NCBI GenBank assembly: GCA_015060445.1
Contig: SUYL01000039.1
Location: 16,346-80,345, forward strand
Source of the DNA: Bacteroidales bacterium
GTDB taxonomy: Bacteria; Bacteroidota; Bacteroidia; Bacteroidales; UBA932
Reading direction: 5' to 3'
DNA: 64,000 nucleotides
Shown here piece by piece: positions 31,617 to 41,227 of this stretch. The notes below the pieces were generated by a model. The model saw nothing but the letters and a program-made list of their open reading frames with translations. It had not been told where the DNA came from and did not search any database. The position numbers were made by a program, and so were the translations under genes. Every line of letters begins with the position of its first letter. Within the stretch, counting starts at the first letter, position 1.

Positions 31617-32696
31617 CTAGTCTATGTTATCCAATGTTACAGGCAATCCCATACGCAACTGGAGGGTTCCCGATACAATTACAGTATCGCCTTGTACCAG
31701 TCCGTTTGTTATCTGTACAGACTTGTCTGTCCTTATTCCCACATTTACTGTTACAGGCTGGGCCTTGCCGCTCTTGTAAAGGTACAGTTTGTCAACACCC
31801 ATTTCAGGGACAATTGCCTCTGACGGTACCACAAGGGCATTCTCTATCCTCTGTTTTTCCAGATTTACTGAGGCGTATCTTCCTGCCAATGTCTCCCCCT
31901 TGATGTTGTCATATAGGGCCCTTACGGTAAGGGTGTGGGTTACAGGGTCAATTTTTGACTCTTTGGCATATACCTTGGCCTTGAACGGCTGTAGTTTGCC
32001 CGGGAGTGAGAATTCTACATTGTATCCCACCTTTACATCATCTGCATAATGCTCAGGCACTGCGAATTCTACCTTTATTGGGGATATTTTAGTGAGTTTT
32101 GCCACAACGGTAGAAGGGGAGGCGTATGAACCGGCACTTACACCCCTGAGTCCTATTACTCCGTCAAATGGGGCACGGAGTTCTGTAAGGGCAATGTTTG
32201 CCTCTACAAGTTCTATATCTGCCTTCAGGGTAGCAAGGTCTGTCTTTACCTGCTCGTAGGCCTCCTGGCTCACCGCATCCCTTTTGAGAAGGGTGCTCTG
32301 GCGGTAAACCCTGTCTTCTGCAAGTTTTACCTGAGAGGTGAGTTTCTGCAACTGTGCCTGAAGGTGCCTGTCATTTACCTTTGCCAACAGGTCCCCTTTC
32401 TTTACAAAGGATCCCTCCTTGAAGTTGATTTCTACAATTTTTCCTGATGTTTCAAAAGAGAGGTCAACCTCTTCGTCGGGAAGCAAACTTCCATTAATGA
32501 AAATTTCATCCGAAAGAGTCTGAGGTTTAACAACAATCGCATTCACGTTAAGGATGTTCTTGTTAGTCTTTCCCTTTGAAATTTTGTCCGCGGCAGAAAG
32601 TTCTTTATTCTCTTTAGGGAGCGAAGAATATATGCCCCAGGCCGCCAATGAAACAAGGATCAGTGCTACCAATCCCCACTTTGCTTTTTTATTCAT
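31617..32696 (-). CDS. RND efflux periplasmic adaptor (MFP) subunit
   Basis: INGSLLPDEEVDLSFETSGKIVEINFKEGSFVKKGDLLAKV, RAPFDGVIGLRGVSAGSY. Confidence 0.95.
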   Translation of the reverse strand: MNKKAKWGLVALILVSLAAWGIYSSLPKENKELSAADKISKGKTNKNILNVNAIVVKPQTLSDEIFINGSLLPDEEVDLSFETSGKIVEINFKEGSFVKKGDLLAKVNDRHLQAQLQKLTSQVKLAEDRVYRQSTLLKRDAVSQEAYEQVKTDLATLKADIELVEANIALTELRAPFDGVIGLRGVSAGSYASPSTVVAKLTKISPIKVEFAVPEHYADDVKVGYNVEFSLPGKLQPFKAKVYAKESKIDPVTHTLTVRALYDNIKGETLAGRYASVNLEKQRIENALVVPSEAIVPEMGVDKLYLYKSGKAQPVTVNVGIRTDKSVQITNGLVQGDTVIVSGTLQLRMGLPVTLDNID

Positions 32697-32730
32697 GTCT
32701 TTTAGGTTAAATGGAACGGTTTTTTACTAC

Positions 32731-32759
32731 AAAAAAAGTGCCCTCTGAGGGCACTTTTT
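32731..32759. terminator. Bidirectional rho-independent terminator
   Basis: AAAAAAAGTGCCCTCTGAGGGCACTTTTT. Confidence 0.85.
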
Positions 32760-32778
32760 CTATAAGTTTTCAACAATT

Positions 32779-35154
32779 TTATAGTTGGAATGACAGTGTA
32801 ACACCATATTCCACCGGATTGCCCTGTGAGTAAAAAGCATTTCCTACAGATACAAAGTAGAATGCATTGTAGTTGGCGTCATTGAGGTTCTTGCTCCACA
32901 ATTCCAATGAGAATTTTCCTTTCTCTACATATACTGATGCGTTCAGAAGTGAGTAGAATTTCTGTGAGTTGAGGTTTGCCTCGTCCCACCATATTTTGCC
33001 AATTCCGTTGTAACCCAATCTGAGTTGAATCTTGTCTGCCAGTTTGCCTGCATTCCAGAATGTGTATGAAGCGTTGGCGGCCAGGGTGTTCTGGGGTACA
33101 TATGGTACGTAATTGTTCTTGTAATTGTTTATACCGTCATCATATTTTACGAATTTGGCTGATGTGTGGCCGTAAGAAATGCCAAGCCTAAATGCCGGGG
33201 TAATTTGTGCATCCAATGCAATCTCCCCTCCAATGCTCTTTGTCTTTCCGGCATTTGTCATCATGCGTCCTGTAGTTTTGCCGTCGGGAAAAATGGTAAG
33301 TTGCTGGTCTGTGCAGTCTATGTAGAAAAGTGCTGCATCTGCATTCAATTTCCCCTCCAGCAGGGTAAGGTGTGTCCCCACTTCGTAGTTCCAACTGTAC
33401 TCCGGCTTGTATGTGATTACCTTATCTACAGGGTAGTTTGGTGATGTCGCACCTCCTGGCATTCCTCCTCCCATAGAACCTAAGGCTCCACCGGACTTCT
33501 CCATAAGGTCTGCCATAAGATCTGATTTAAGTTGGTTCTGCAGGATGTCCGAGAATATCTGTGTATTGAACCCTCCTGCCTTGAAACCGCGGGTAATTGT
33601 GGCATAGAGATTCCCTTTCTTGCCCAATGAGTACTGGAGCCCGAATTTTGGAAGCACCTCAAACCAGTGCTCAGACAATTTGTCATCCATTGTTGTGTTT
33701 ACCCCGCTCTCTACCTTAATCTCTCTTGGCGGCATCATAGGATGCATCTGTATCCTCATGCTGTATATGTAGTCCACAGAACTGTTGCACAGATAATTGA
33801 GAGAGGCCTCTTCATAATCGAGCCTCAAGCCTGCGGTAAAGGTGAACTTTCCTGCCGAGAGTTGCGACTGGTGGTACAGGGCTGCACCTTTTACAGGCAT
33901 CTCAAATTTGCTGGAGAGGTCGAACTCATCCTGGACAAACTGCAATCTGGCAGTATTCATTGGTGCCGGCATCCCCTGGAACATCCCATTGATTCCTCCA
34001 AGAATGAGGTTGTTGATACCATCTTTTTTAAATCTTACAGGGGCGTCCATATCCATATCCTTGTAGAATAGGGTTACACCTGTAAGCCATTGCCATTTGC
34101 GGTTTTCCTGATTCCTCTTGATAGTGAAATCCTGGGTAACGGTATTCTCATGCTGGGCCTGCTTGAGGGTGAACATGCTCGCCGGAGTGAAGTCCTGGTC
34201 AAGAGTCATGCAGTCATCCAGATATTGCCATGATGTTACGCTGGAGAGGGTGTGTTTTCCGGTGCTGTAATTAATGGCAAGTCCGTTGGATACGGTTGTC
34301 CGTTCATAACCGCACTCGTCATTGTAATTTACCGGCTCAAGGATGTTGTTTGCTGAATTGTAAAGCCTGTATGCATATCCTCCCTGATCCACCTTCACAA
34401 AGAAGAAGGAGTTGTCTATTGTAAGTCTGCTGTTTGGGGTATAGATGAATCTGAATCTTCCACTTGCACTCTCCTCATCATCACACTTTTCACCGGTATA
34501 TTCATTGGTAAAGAATCCCCCTCTGCTGAGATAGTTTCCCCCTACGCTCACTGCCACCTTTTCGCATGGCTTCATGTATACAGAGCCTTTAATGCTGTAG
34601 GTGTCTCCACTGCTGTATCCGGCTGAAACCCTTGCCCCCTGATACACTTTTGGGGAGAGAGTATATACATTTATTATACCACCTGTGGTGTTACGCCCGT
34701 AAAGGGTACTTTGCGGTCCTCGGAGTACTTCTATACGCATTATGTCCCACAAGTCTGTATCAAATCCGTTTTTGTTCAGATATGGGATATTGTCTACATA
34801 CATCCCTATTGCAGGGTGGTCAATCCTGCTGCCCAAGCCCCTTATATAAATGGAAGAGGTCATTTTGGAGCCGTAATTTGGGATATGGAGGTTTGGTATC
34901 TGCATTGAAGCGTCGTGCAGCGACACTACCTGCCTCCGTTCAATCTCTCCAAGTTTGATTGTGGTAGAGGAGAGGGGATCTTCCCTCAGGTTATTCTTCT
35001 GCTTCATTTTGGCCACTACTGCCACTTCCGATAGGACTGTTATTGTGTCTTTTTTGTTTTCTGCTGCTGTGTGGGTATCACCTGCCGCAAAAGATGGCAC
35101 TGAGGCGGTTACTGCGAGTGCCCAGATAAGGATTCTTCTGTACATTTTATCCAT
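32779..35154 (-). CDS. TonB-dependent receptor
   Basis: Plug domain (IYIRGLGSRIDHPAIGMYVDNIPY, EVLRGPQSTLYGRNTTGGIINVYT) and C-terminal beta-barrel. Confidence 0.95.
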   Translation of the reverse strand: MDKMYRRILIWALAVTASVPSFAAGDTHTAAENKKDTITVLSEVAVVAKMKQKNNLREDPLSSTTIKLGEIERRQVVSLHDASMQIPNLHIPNYGSKMTSSIYIRGLGSRIDHPAIGMYVDNIPYLNKNGFDTDLWDIMRIEVLRGPQSTLYGRNTTGGIINVYTLSPKVYQGARVSAGYSSGDTYSIKGSVYMKPCEKVAVSVGGNYLSRGGFFTNEYTGEKCDDEESASGRFRFIYTPNSRLTIDNSFFFVKVDQGGYAYRLYNSANNILEPVNYNDECGYERTTVSNGLAINYSTGKHTLSSVTSWQYLDDCMTLDQDFTPASMFTLKQAQHENTVTQDFTIKRNQENRKWQWLTGVTLFYKDMDMDAPVRFKKDGINNLILGGINGMFQGMPAPMNTARLQFVQDEFDLSSKFEMPVKGAALYHQSQLSAGKFTFTAGLRLDYEEASLNYLCNSSVDYIYSMRIQMHPMMPPREIKVESGVNTTMDDKLSEHWFEVLPKFGLQYSLGKKGNLYATITRGFKAGGFNTQIFSDILQNQLKSDLMADLMEKSGGALGSMGGGMPGGATSPNYPVDKVITYKPEYSWNYEVGTHLTLLEGKLNADAALFYIDCTDQQLTIFPDGKTTGRMMTNAGKTKSIGGEIALDAQITPAFRLGISYGHTSAKFVKYDDGINNYKNNYVPYVPQNTLAANASYTFWNAGKLADKIQLRLGYNGIGKIWWDEANLNSQKFYSLLNASVYVEKGKFSLELWSKNLNDANYNAFYFVSVGNAFYSQGNPVEYGVTLSFQL

Positions 35155-35232
35155 TGTTTGTTATGGATGCAAATGTACACACCTCTTCTTCCCGACATTA
35201 TAATGTAAAAATCAGAAATTAGGATAAATCAA

Positions 35233-36219
35233 TCATTTTTGCCTGTATTCAGACGGAGTCATCCCTTCATGCTGCCTGAACTTCCTTGCAAAGTACGACT
35301 GGTCCATAATTCCCACCCTGGCAGCAATCTCACCCAAAGGGAGGTCTGTCCCCTTGAGAAGAAGCCTTGCTTCCTGTATTATAGCCTCCTCAATCCATAC
35401 AGAAGTGGATTTCCCGGTAGCCCCTTTTACCACCTTGTTGAGGTGGTTGGGGGTGACACCCAATTTGCGGGCATACTCCGCTACAGGGAGATTGCGGTTG
35501 CCGTCCCCCTTGAAGAGTTCATTGAGGAACCTGTTGCATATGCCGTTGTTGTGGCTGATGACTTCAGTAATGGTGCTACGGTATATCACATCCGCCTCTG
35601 CAAGTATCGCTGTAAGGTATGCTTTTATAATTTCAGCATTGGGATGTGGTGAGGTATATTCCTCGTAAATGCGGTCGAACAGGGGAATTTGTCGGGAGAA
35701 AGCCTCTTCCCCCAACTCAATTTTAGGTGACCCCCAGATTCGGAGAAAATCATATTTGGCAATGGCATTTTCTGATGCATTTGCTCCCGATATGAATGAG
35801 GTGTTGAACCCTCCCATATATCCTGTAGCGTTCTCAAAGTATTTTATGGAGAATACTTGCCCTGCCGGAATGACAACCAGTTCATGCTCCTTTATGAGGT
35901 AAGTTTTTCCACCTATCTCTACCAGTACTGTGCCGCTGAGAAGGAAAAAGAAACAGTGGATAGGGGAGCGGGTAGGGGTAGAATTGCCACCGTGGTGTGG
36001 GGTTGTGGGGTGTACCGGCATCTGGTGTGATGCACCGTCGTGGTATGCCGGTGTGTTGTGGTGAGGTGCTGCGCTGGGGTGCGCTGGGATATGATGTACC
36101 GGTATCTGGTGGGTTGCACCATGGTACGTTGGTGTGCTGGGGTATTCTGCCGGGTGAGCGGGCCGTTGATGCGCTTGCGCCCCTCCGAGTTTCCTTATTA
36201 TGAATGATTCCCTGTTCAT
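35233..36219 (-). CDS. AraC-family transcriptional regulator with His/Pro-rich N-terminal insertion
   Basis: C-terminal HTH (AARVGIMDQSYFARKFRQHEGMTPSEYRQK), cupin-like region, His/Pro-rich low-complexity N-terminus. Confidence 0.88.
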   Translation of the reverse strand: MNRESFIIRKLGGAQAHQRPAHPAEYPSTPTYHGATHQIPVHHIPAHPSAAPHHNTPAYHDGASHQMPVHPTTPHHGGNSTPTRSPIHCFFFLLSGTVLVEIGGKTYLIKEHELVVIPAGQVFSIKYFENATGYMGGFNTSFISGANASENAIAKYDFLRIWGSPKIELGEEAFSRQIPLFDRIYEEYTSPHPNAEIIKAYLTAILAEADVIYRSTITEVISHNNGICNRFLNELFKGDGNRNLPVAEYARKLGVTPNHLNKVVKGATGKSTSVWIEEAIIQEARLLLKGTDLPLGEIAARVGIMDQSYFARKFRQHEGMTPSEYRQK

Positions 36220-36307
36220 GGCGCAAAATTAGGAAAAATCACTCATTTAAATGCATTTATGTAACAGGTATTACTGTAATGTGCGTTACATAAGGTAATC
36301 TGGATGG

Positions 36308-36445
36308 TGGCTGTGCATTTCCTTTGCCCCAGCGGGATTGGGGCTGTGCATTTCCTTTGCCCCGGCGGGATTGGGGCTCCGCCATTACCTTTCCGCTTCT
36401 TCGGGATTTGGGCTCCGCCATTCCCTTTCCGCTTGCCGCGGGGGC
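36308..36445. repeat. Degenerate ~33 bp tandem repeat, about 4 units
   Basis: ggctgtgcatttcctttgccccRgcgggattgg x2 followed by two diverged ggctccgccattMcctttccgcttN units. Confidence 0.75.
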
Positions 36446-36480
36446 GCTTTCAAGAAAACCGGATGTGCTGGCGCACCTCC

Positions 36481-36545
36481 TTTTTTGTATCCATACGGCC
36501 CCTTCTGCAAGCGAACTTGCATCGGTCCCGTACGGATACAAAAAA
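36481..36545. repeat. Nested inverted repeat (structured element)
   Basis: TTTTTTGTATCCATACGG / CCGTACGGATACAAAAA with inner TGCAAG-CGAA-CTTGCA. Confidence 0.75.
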
Positions 36546-36565
36546 CGGATGATTTGCATCATCCG
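36540..36565 (-). terminator. Terminator of tRNA-Gly
   Basis: Minus strand: CGGATGAT-gcaa-ATCATCCG followed by TTTTTT. Confidence 0.85.
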
Positions 36566-36578
36566 TCGGTTTTCTTGA

Positions 36579-36650
36579 GCGGAAAACGGGATTCGAACCC
36601 GCGGCCCTCAGCTTGGGAAGCTGATGCTCTACCAACTGAGCTATTTCCGC
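36579..36650 (-). tRNA. tRNA-Gly(CCC)
   Basis: GCGGAAATAGCTCAGTTGGTAGAGCATCAGCTTCCCAAGCTGAGGGCCGCGGGTTCGAATCCCGTTTTCCGC folds as a cloverleaf; anticodon loop TTCCCAA. Confidence 0.95.
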
Positions 36651-36706
36651 AATTGTGGATGCAAATGTAAGAACTTTTTGTTTCGTTTCAAAGTGTGTGG
36701 CCCATT

Positions 36707-37951
36707 TTATTTAACACGCATTGTGGTGGCAGGGTTTATTTTTCCTATAAAAAGTGTGGGGAGGAGCATTACCAGCATTATTGTTGCAAATGCCACAAGG
36801 TTCATTGTGAGTATCTGTGTCCATTCTATTGAGATTGGGACATAGGAGACAAAGTAGTTTTCCGGGTTGAGTGAGATGATCCGGAGTTTTGCCTGGGCAA
36901 GGCAGATAAGGAGTGCAGAGGTGTTGCCTGCAAGCATTCCCTGCAATACGGTTATGGCGGCTTTGGTGAGGAATACTCTGGATACAGCGCCATTGCTCAT
37001 TCCCAGGGCCTTGAGGAGCCCTATCTGGGAGATCCTTTCAAACAGCATTATAAGCAGTGCCGATATCATGTTGAACCCGGCTACGGCCATCATCAGGGCC
37101 AGTATTATCAGTACATTCAAATCCAGGAGGTTCAGCCAGTCATAGAAAATGTAGTATTTCTCCTGCAATGAGGTTGCGGCTACGGAGGTGTCTTCTTCGG
37201 TTGTGTTCATGTATATGGCCTCTTCCAGTGCGTCTGCTGTTTCATCTGACCATTCTGCCCCTTTTCTGAGCATTATTTCATATCCCCCTACCGTTCCGTT
37301 CCATCCGTTGAGCCGGGTTGTCTGGCGGATGTCTGCAATTGCCAGGTATTTGTCAATCTCCTGCAGTTGGGCGTCAAATATTCCTGTTATTTCAAATCTG
37401 CGCACCCTTGCCTGTTCTCCGGCAAAATATGCTGTAGCCTTGTCTCCAACTTTGTATTGGAGTGCCTGGGCAAGGGATTTTGAAATCATAATTCCATTTG
37501 ATGCCCTTTTCCCTTTGAAAGAAGGCACCTCTCCTGCAATCAGGTGCCTTTCGTAGAAATTGAGATTGTATGTAGAATCCACCCCCTTGAGTATCAGCCC
37601 GCTTATATCATTTTCCCCCTTTAGGATACCCTGGGAGTATGTAACTCCATTTATACTCCCGACAAATGGGAGATTTTCCAGTTCTTCCAGATAGGAGAGG
37701 GGATAGTTTACCGGTTTTGATGTGCCTGTAATCTCTTCCCCAAGGGCTGCGAGTGTGATGTCGGCGGAGTAGCCTCTGGCCTTTTCAAGTATTTCATCTC
37801 TGAATCCGTTGGCAACGGCGCAGGCTACAACAATTACGGCAATGCTTATGGCTACCGAGAGTACGGAGATCCTGCTCCCCATTCTGCTCAGTTTACCGGT
37901 GGTATCAGCCTTGCTGCCTATCCTTTTTGCCAAAAACAGATTCAGTCCCAT
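36707..37951 (-). CDS. FtsX/LolE-like ABC transporter permease
   Basis: N-terminal and C-terminal FtsX-type TM segments (GFNMISALLIMLFERISQIGLLKALGMSNGAVSRVFL). Confidence 0.88.
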   Translation of the reverse strand: MGLNLFLAKRIGSKADTTGKLSRMGSRISVLSVAISIAVIVVACAVANGFRDEILEKARGYSADITLAALGEEITGTSKPVNYPLSYLEELENLPFVGSINGVTYSQGILKGENDISGLILKGVDSTYNLNFYERHLIAGEVPSFKGKRASNGIMISKSLAQALQYKVGDKATAYFAGEQARVRRFEITGIFDAQLQEIDKYLAIADIRQTTRLNGWNGTVGGYEIMLRKGAEWSDETADALEEAIYMNTTEEDTSVAATSLQEKYYIFYDWLNLLDLNVLIILALMMAVAGFNMISALLIMLFERISQIGLLKALGMSNGAVSRVFLTKAAITVLQGMLAGNTSALLICLAQAKLRIISLNPENYFVSYVPISIEWTQILTMNLVAFATIMLVMLLPTLFIGKINPATTMRVK

Positions 37952-37954
37952 GTA

Positions 37955-39043
37955 TTATTGCTTTACGGTCTGGCAATATTGCCCGTACCTTTCCAGAATA
38001 AGTTCAACGAATTTAAGTGTCTCCCCTCCATTGAAACGGCCCAGTTTTACCACATCACTCTTGTAGTGCTCCTCCTCCTTCATTAGTGGAATTACAGCGG
38101 CAAGATTATCCCATACAAGAGGATCCAGCCCTTTTTCTTTGGCAAGTGCCATACAATCTTCAAGACGTCCTTCTCCACAGTTGTATGCGGCCAGGGTGAG
38201 TTTTATCAGATTTGTAGAATCTGCTCCGGCTCTACTGTACAATTTCTGCAGCCGTGCCAGATGTGATATGCCGGCCTTTATGTTCTGCTCCGGACTGTAT
38301 ATGTCATCTATGCCGTATGTCTTTGCAACAGCCTCCTTAATCTGCATGAGCCCTATGGCTCCGCGGCTTGAACTTACCCCCATCTTGAACTTGGACTCCT
38401 GGTATATGAGTGAGCATATGAGCCTCCAGTCCCATCCTACAATGTGGGCATATTTCTTTACATATATGTCGTATGGAGATATGGTTGTCCTGGAAATTGG
38501 GGCCCCGTTCCGGTCCTGTATCCTGTAACTTTTATGGTACCGTTGTGTATGGCTGTAATCCTGTGTCTGCTTGAAGTATGGGAACCAGTAGTTGAGAGTC
38601 TGCACTATGTTGTAGTTCTCCTTCTTTACAACGCATACATTTTCCCTGCTGTCCAGGATTGAACTCGAAACTACCTCGTCTGCAAAGATGTTGGGAACAG
38701 TATCCTTTTCGGAGTTCAGGACCAGCATATCTATTTTTCCTGTTATCAATTGCACCCATTGCTGCATGGCGTTCTGCTCTACAATGTTAAGGTTTATCTC
38801 GCAACGCTGGTGCTGTTTGAACTTGTCAAACAGTTCGTACAGGTACCCTATGTTGTATCCGCTGGAACGAAGTGTCTTGTCGAGCATTATTGAGCATGTG
38901 AGGGTGTCACCGGCAAACAGCAAAGGGGAGGGGACATCAGCCTTTTCAGCCTCCCATCTGGGGAAAGAGAAAAGGGAGAATGTCAGTACAAACGTAAGGG
39001 TGTACTGGAAATATCTGTTCCTCCAAAATCTGCCCATAGGCAC
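37955..39043 (-). CDS. Membrane-bound lytic murein transglycosylase (SBP3 + SLT domains, MltF-like)
   Basis: LICSLIYQESKFKMGVSSSRGAIGLMQI, NIKAGISHLARL, LAAYNCGEGRL. Confidence 0.9.
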   Translation of the reverse strand: MPMGRFWRNRYFQYTLTFVLTFSLFSFPRWEAEKADVPSPLLFAGDTLTCSIMLDKTLRSSGYNIGYLYELFDKFKQHQRCEINLNIVEQNAMQQWVQLITGKIDMLVLNSEKDTVPNIFADEVVSSSILDSRENVCVVKKENYNIVQTLNYWFPYFKQTQDYSHTQRYHKSYRIQDRNGAPISRTTISPYDIYVKKYAHIVGWDWRLICSLIYQESKFKMGVSSSRGAIGLMQIKEAVAKTYGIDDIYSPEQNIKAGISHLARLQKLYSRAGADSTNLIKLTLAAYNCGEGRLEDCMALAKEKGLDPLVWDNLAAVIPLMKEEEHYKSDVVKLGRFNGGETLKFVELILERYGQYCQTVKQ

Positions 39044-41227
39044 TTATTTTACATAAAACGGCCAGTGGATACCAAGTTTCAGAGCCTTTTGCGTCCTTAT
39101 GTATCTGTAGGATGAGAAATAATCGCTGTCGGGCCATCCAAGTGCTGCATTCTCATATTTTACAAATATGCTGGCGCGTTTCCACTGAAGGTTTACAAAT
39201 GCGTCTATATAAGGGGTGTTTCCAATTTTTTCAACTTTCTGGTTATAGAATACTCCCAATGCAGGGGAGTAGCCTTGTGCGTAGTAATCTGATGTGTAGA
39301 TTGCATTGGCTCCCACCTGTACATTAAGGACATTCTTAACAAGCCAGAACTGGAAATAGTATTTAAGATCCAGTGCCAGTTCCGGAAGAGGGACAACTTC
39401 CTCGTCTGATGAGATCTGGAACAGCACCTTGTTCTCAAAATGGAATTTCCACAATCTTATGTCCTTTTTAAGATAGGCTGTAAGGATACTCATGGACTCG
39501 GGGTTCTGCCTTACAATGGAGAGTGAGTCGAAGTATGTGTTGTTCTTGAGCATGGCATACCCGAAGAATGCCTCCATTTTCCAGTCGGGAATATCCAGTT
39601 TTGCCTCAATTCTGGTTTGGGTGGTCTTCTCAAAATCATTCTTCCATACATAGTGGTTTGTGTATGCATTGTTGAAGAAATAGTTGGGGCGTTCCTGGGA
39701 TATGTGGAGTTTCCCGGTAAGGTGTATTCCTTGCGGCATCCCTTTCGGATATGAGGAGAACTTCATTTTCCCTTCAATTGAAAAGTCATTCTGGTAGTAT
39801 CCTGCAAAGTTGTATATACCAATGCCGTCCCATGAAAAATAACGTTTCAGTTTGCCGCCTGCCCCAAAGTACATATACATGTTGTTCTGCTTCTCAGTAC
39901 TGTTGCCCTGGAGGAAGAACTGCTGTTCAAAGCCATAAAGGCTAAGGTACTGGTGCCCGATTCCAGCACTCACGTTGGATACAATTGCCTCTTTTGCCCA
40001 AGGCTGCATATTTATGAAGAACCTGTTCTCCAGTTTGAATACCCTCATTGAGTCGGCACTCGTTGTGGGATTGATGTAAAACTTGTTGTTGTACAGTTCC
40101 CTCCCCAAAGTGTCGGTAAGTGAGATGTTGTCTGTATATTTCTTTGAGTAGAACGAGGCGTCAAAACTGTGCCCTATATATGCCATGGTACCTTCTCCCA
40201 GATCCTTCTCCTCCTTTACCCCCAATGAGTCGGCCTTCTGAAGGAACTTGAACGGTATGCCGTATGAGTGGGTGAGAAAGAATGTGTTTCTCTTTAGGGT
40301 ATTGTCTGCGTCCTGCAGGGTTATAGGGATGATTTTTGCATCAACCAAAGTGTCCAGTACCATTGTAGGATCTGAGATACCTCCATTCTCTTCCCTTTTA
40401 ATGCGGTTGAATATATATCCTCCCTGGGCAACATATCTCTTCCCAAGGTAGTTTCCTGTTATGGCAAGAGTCCTGTTGTCGGTCCTTTCATTCTGTAGCA
40501 TACCCGCTGCGCCATACCTCTGGTACAGGAAGTTTACGTTGAATGAAGGGGTGAAGTTCTGTGTGTGCAGGAACCTTATATTGCTCTCCTCCAACTTCTT
40601 GTTGGCAAACAGTGTCCCCCAGTATCCAAGTTCTGTATATGGTGTCTTGGTATTGTAGAACGGAAGCGTTTCAGGGGTATATGAATATGGGAGATAGTAG
40701 TCAAAGAAAGGGAACACCTTAAAGTGCGGCCTGAGAAACCAGTTGTTGTACTGCATTGCCGATCCTGATACTCCCAGGTAATTTGCTCCGGCATCATATC
40801 TCTGGTGCGGCTGCTCCGAGAACCATTCGTGGAATGTGGTGTCGGGCTTTATGCTTACAGGTTTGTTGAAATATGTGTCGGCATTCCACAGGAACATTCT
40901 CTTGTCCTTTGTCGCATTGTCAAACACATATGTGTACAGGATGCGGGGTGTATGCCTGAGGACGCTGTCCTTGTAGTTCCATACACTGTCGCGGTACATC
41001 CTCTTCAGTTCCTTTTTGGAATAGACAACAGTTGCAGCGCTGTCGGGATTCATCTGCAAAGAATCTGATGCCGCTAAGGTAAGGGAATCTGCACCTGATG
41101 CCAGTTTCAATGAATCAATATCCTGAGCATAAGCCTGTGGAATGAACAATAATGAAACAGCCACCAGAACTGTCAGGTATCCAAGATATTCCAATATATT
41201 TCTTCTTTCTCTCATAAATCTATTCAT
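39044..41227 (-). CDS. Putative porin / outer membrane beta-barrel protein
   Basis: 727 aa, signal peptide, aromatic-rich alternating beta strands. Confidence 0.75.
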   Translation of the reverse strand: MNRFMRERRNILEYLGYLTVLVAVSLLFIPQAYAQDIDSLKLASGADSLTLAASDSLQMNPDSAATVVYSKKELKRMYRDSVWNYKDSVLRHTPRILYTYVFDNATKDKRMFLWNADTYFNKPVSIKPDTTFHEWFSEQPHQRYDAGANYLGVSGSAMQYNNWFLRPHFKVFPFFDYYLPYSYTPETLPFYNTKTPYTELGYWGTLFANKKLEESNIRFLHTQNFTPSFNVNFLYQRYGAAGMLQNERTDNRTLAITGNYLGKRYVAQGGYIFNRIKREENGGISDPTMVLDTLVDAKIIPITLQDADNTLKRNTFFLTHSYGIPFKFLQKADSLGVKEEKDLGEGTMAYIGHSFDASFYSKKYTDNISLTDTLGRELYNNKFYINPTTSADSMRVFKLENRFFINMQPWAKEAIVSNVSAGIGHQYLSLYGFEQQFFLQGNSTEKQNNMYMYFGAGGKLKRYFSWDGIGIYNFAGYYQNDFSIEGKMKFSSYPKGMPQGIHLTGKLHISQERPNYFFNNAYTNHYVWKNDFEKTTQTRIEAKLDIPDWKMEAFFGYAMLKNNTYFDSLSIVRQNPESMSILTAYLKKDIRLWKFHFENKVLFQISSDEEVVPLPELALDLKYYFQFWLVKNVLNVQVGANAIYTSDYYAQGYSPALGVFYNQKVEKIGNTPYIDAFVNLQWKRASIFVKYENAALGWPDSDYFSSYRYIRTQKALKLGIHWPFYVK

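Noticed and set aside
39125-40850. GTCGGGC occurrences as additional motif copies
   Set aside because: They do not match the GTCGGGA core, so they were not counted.
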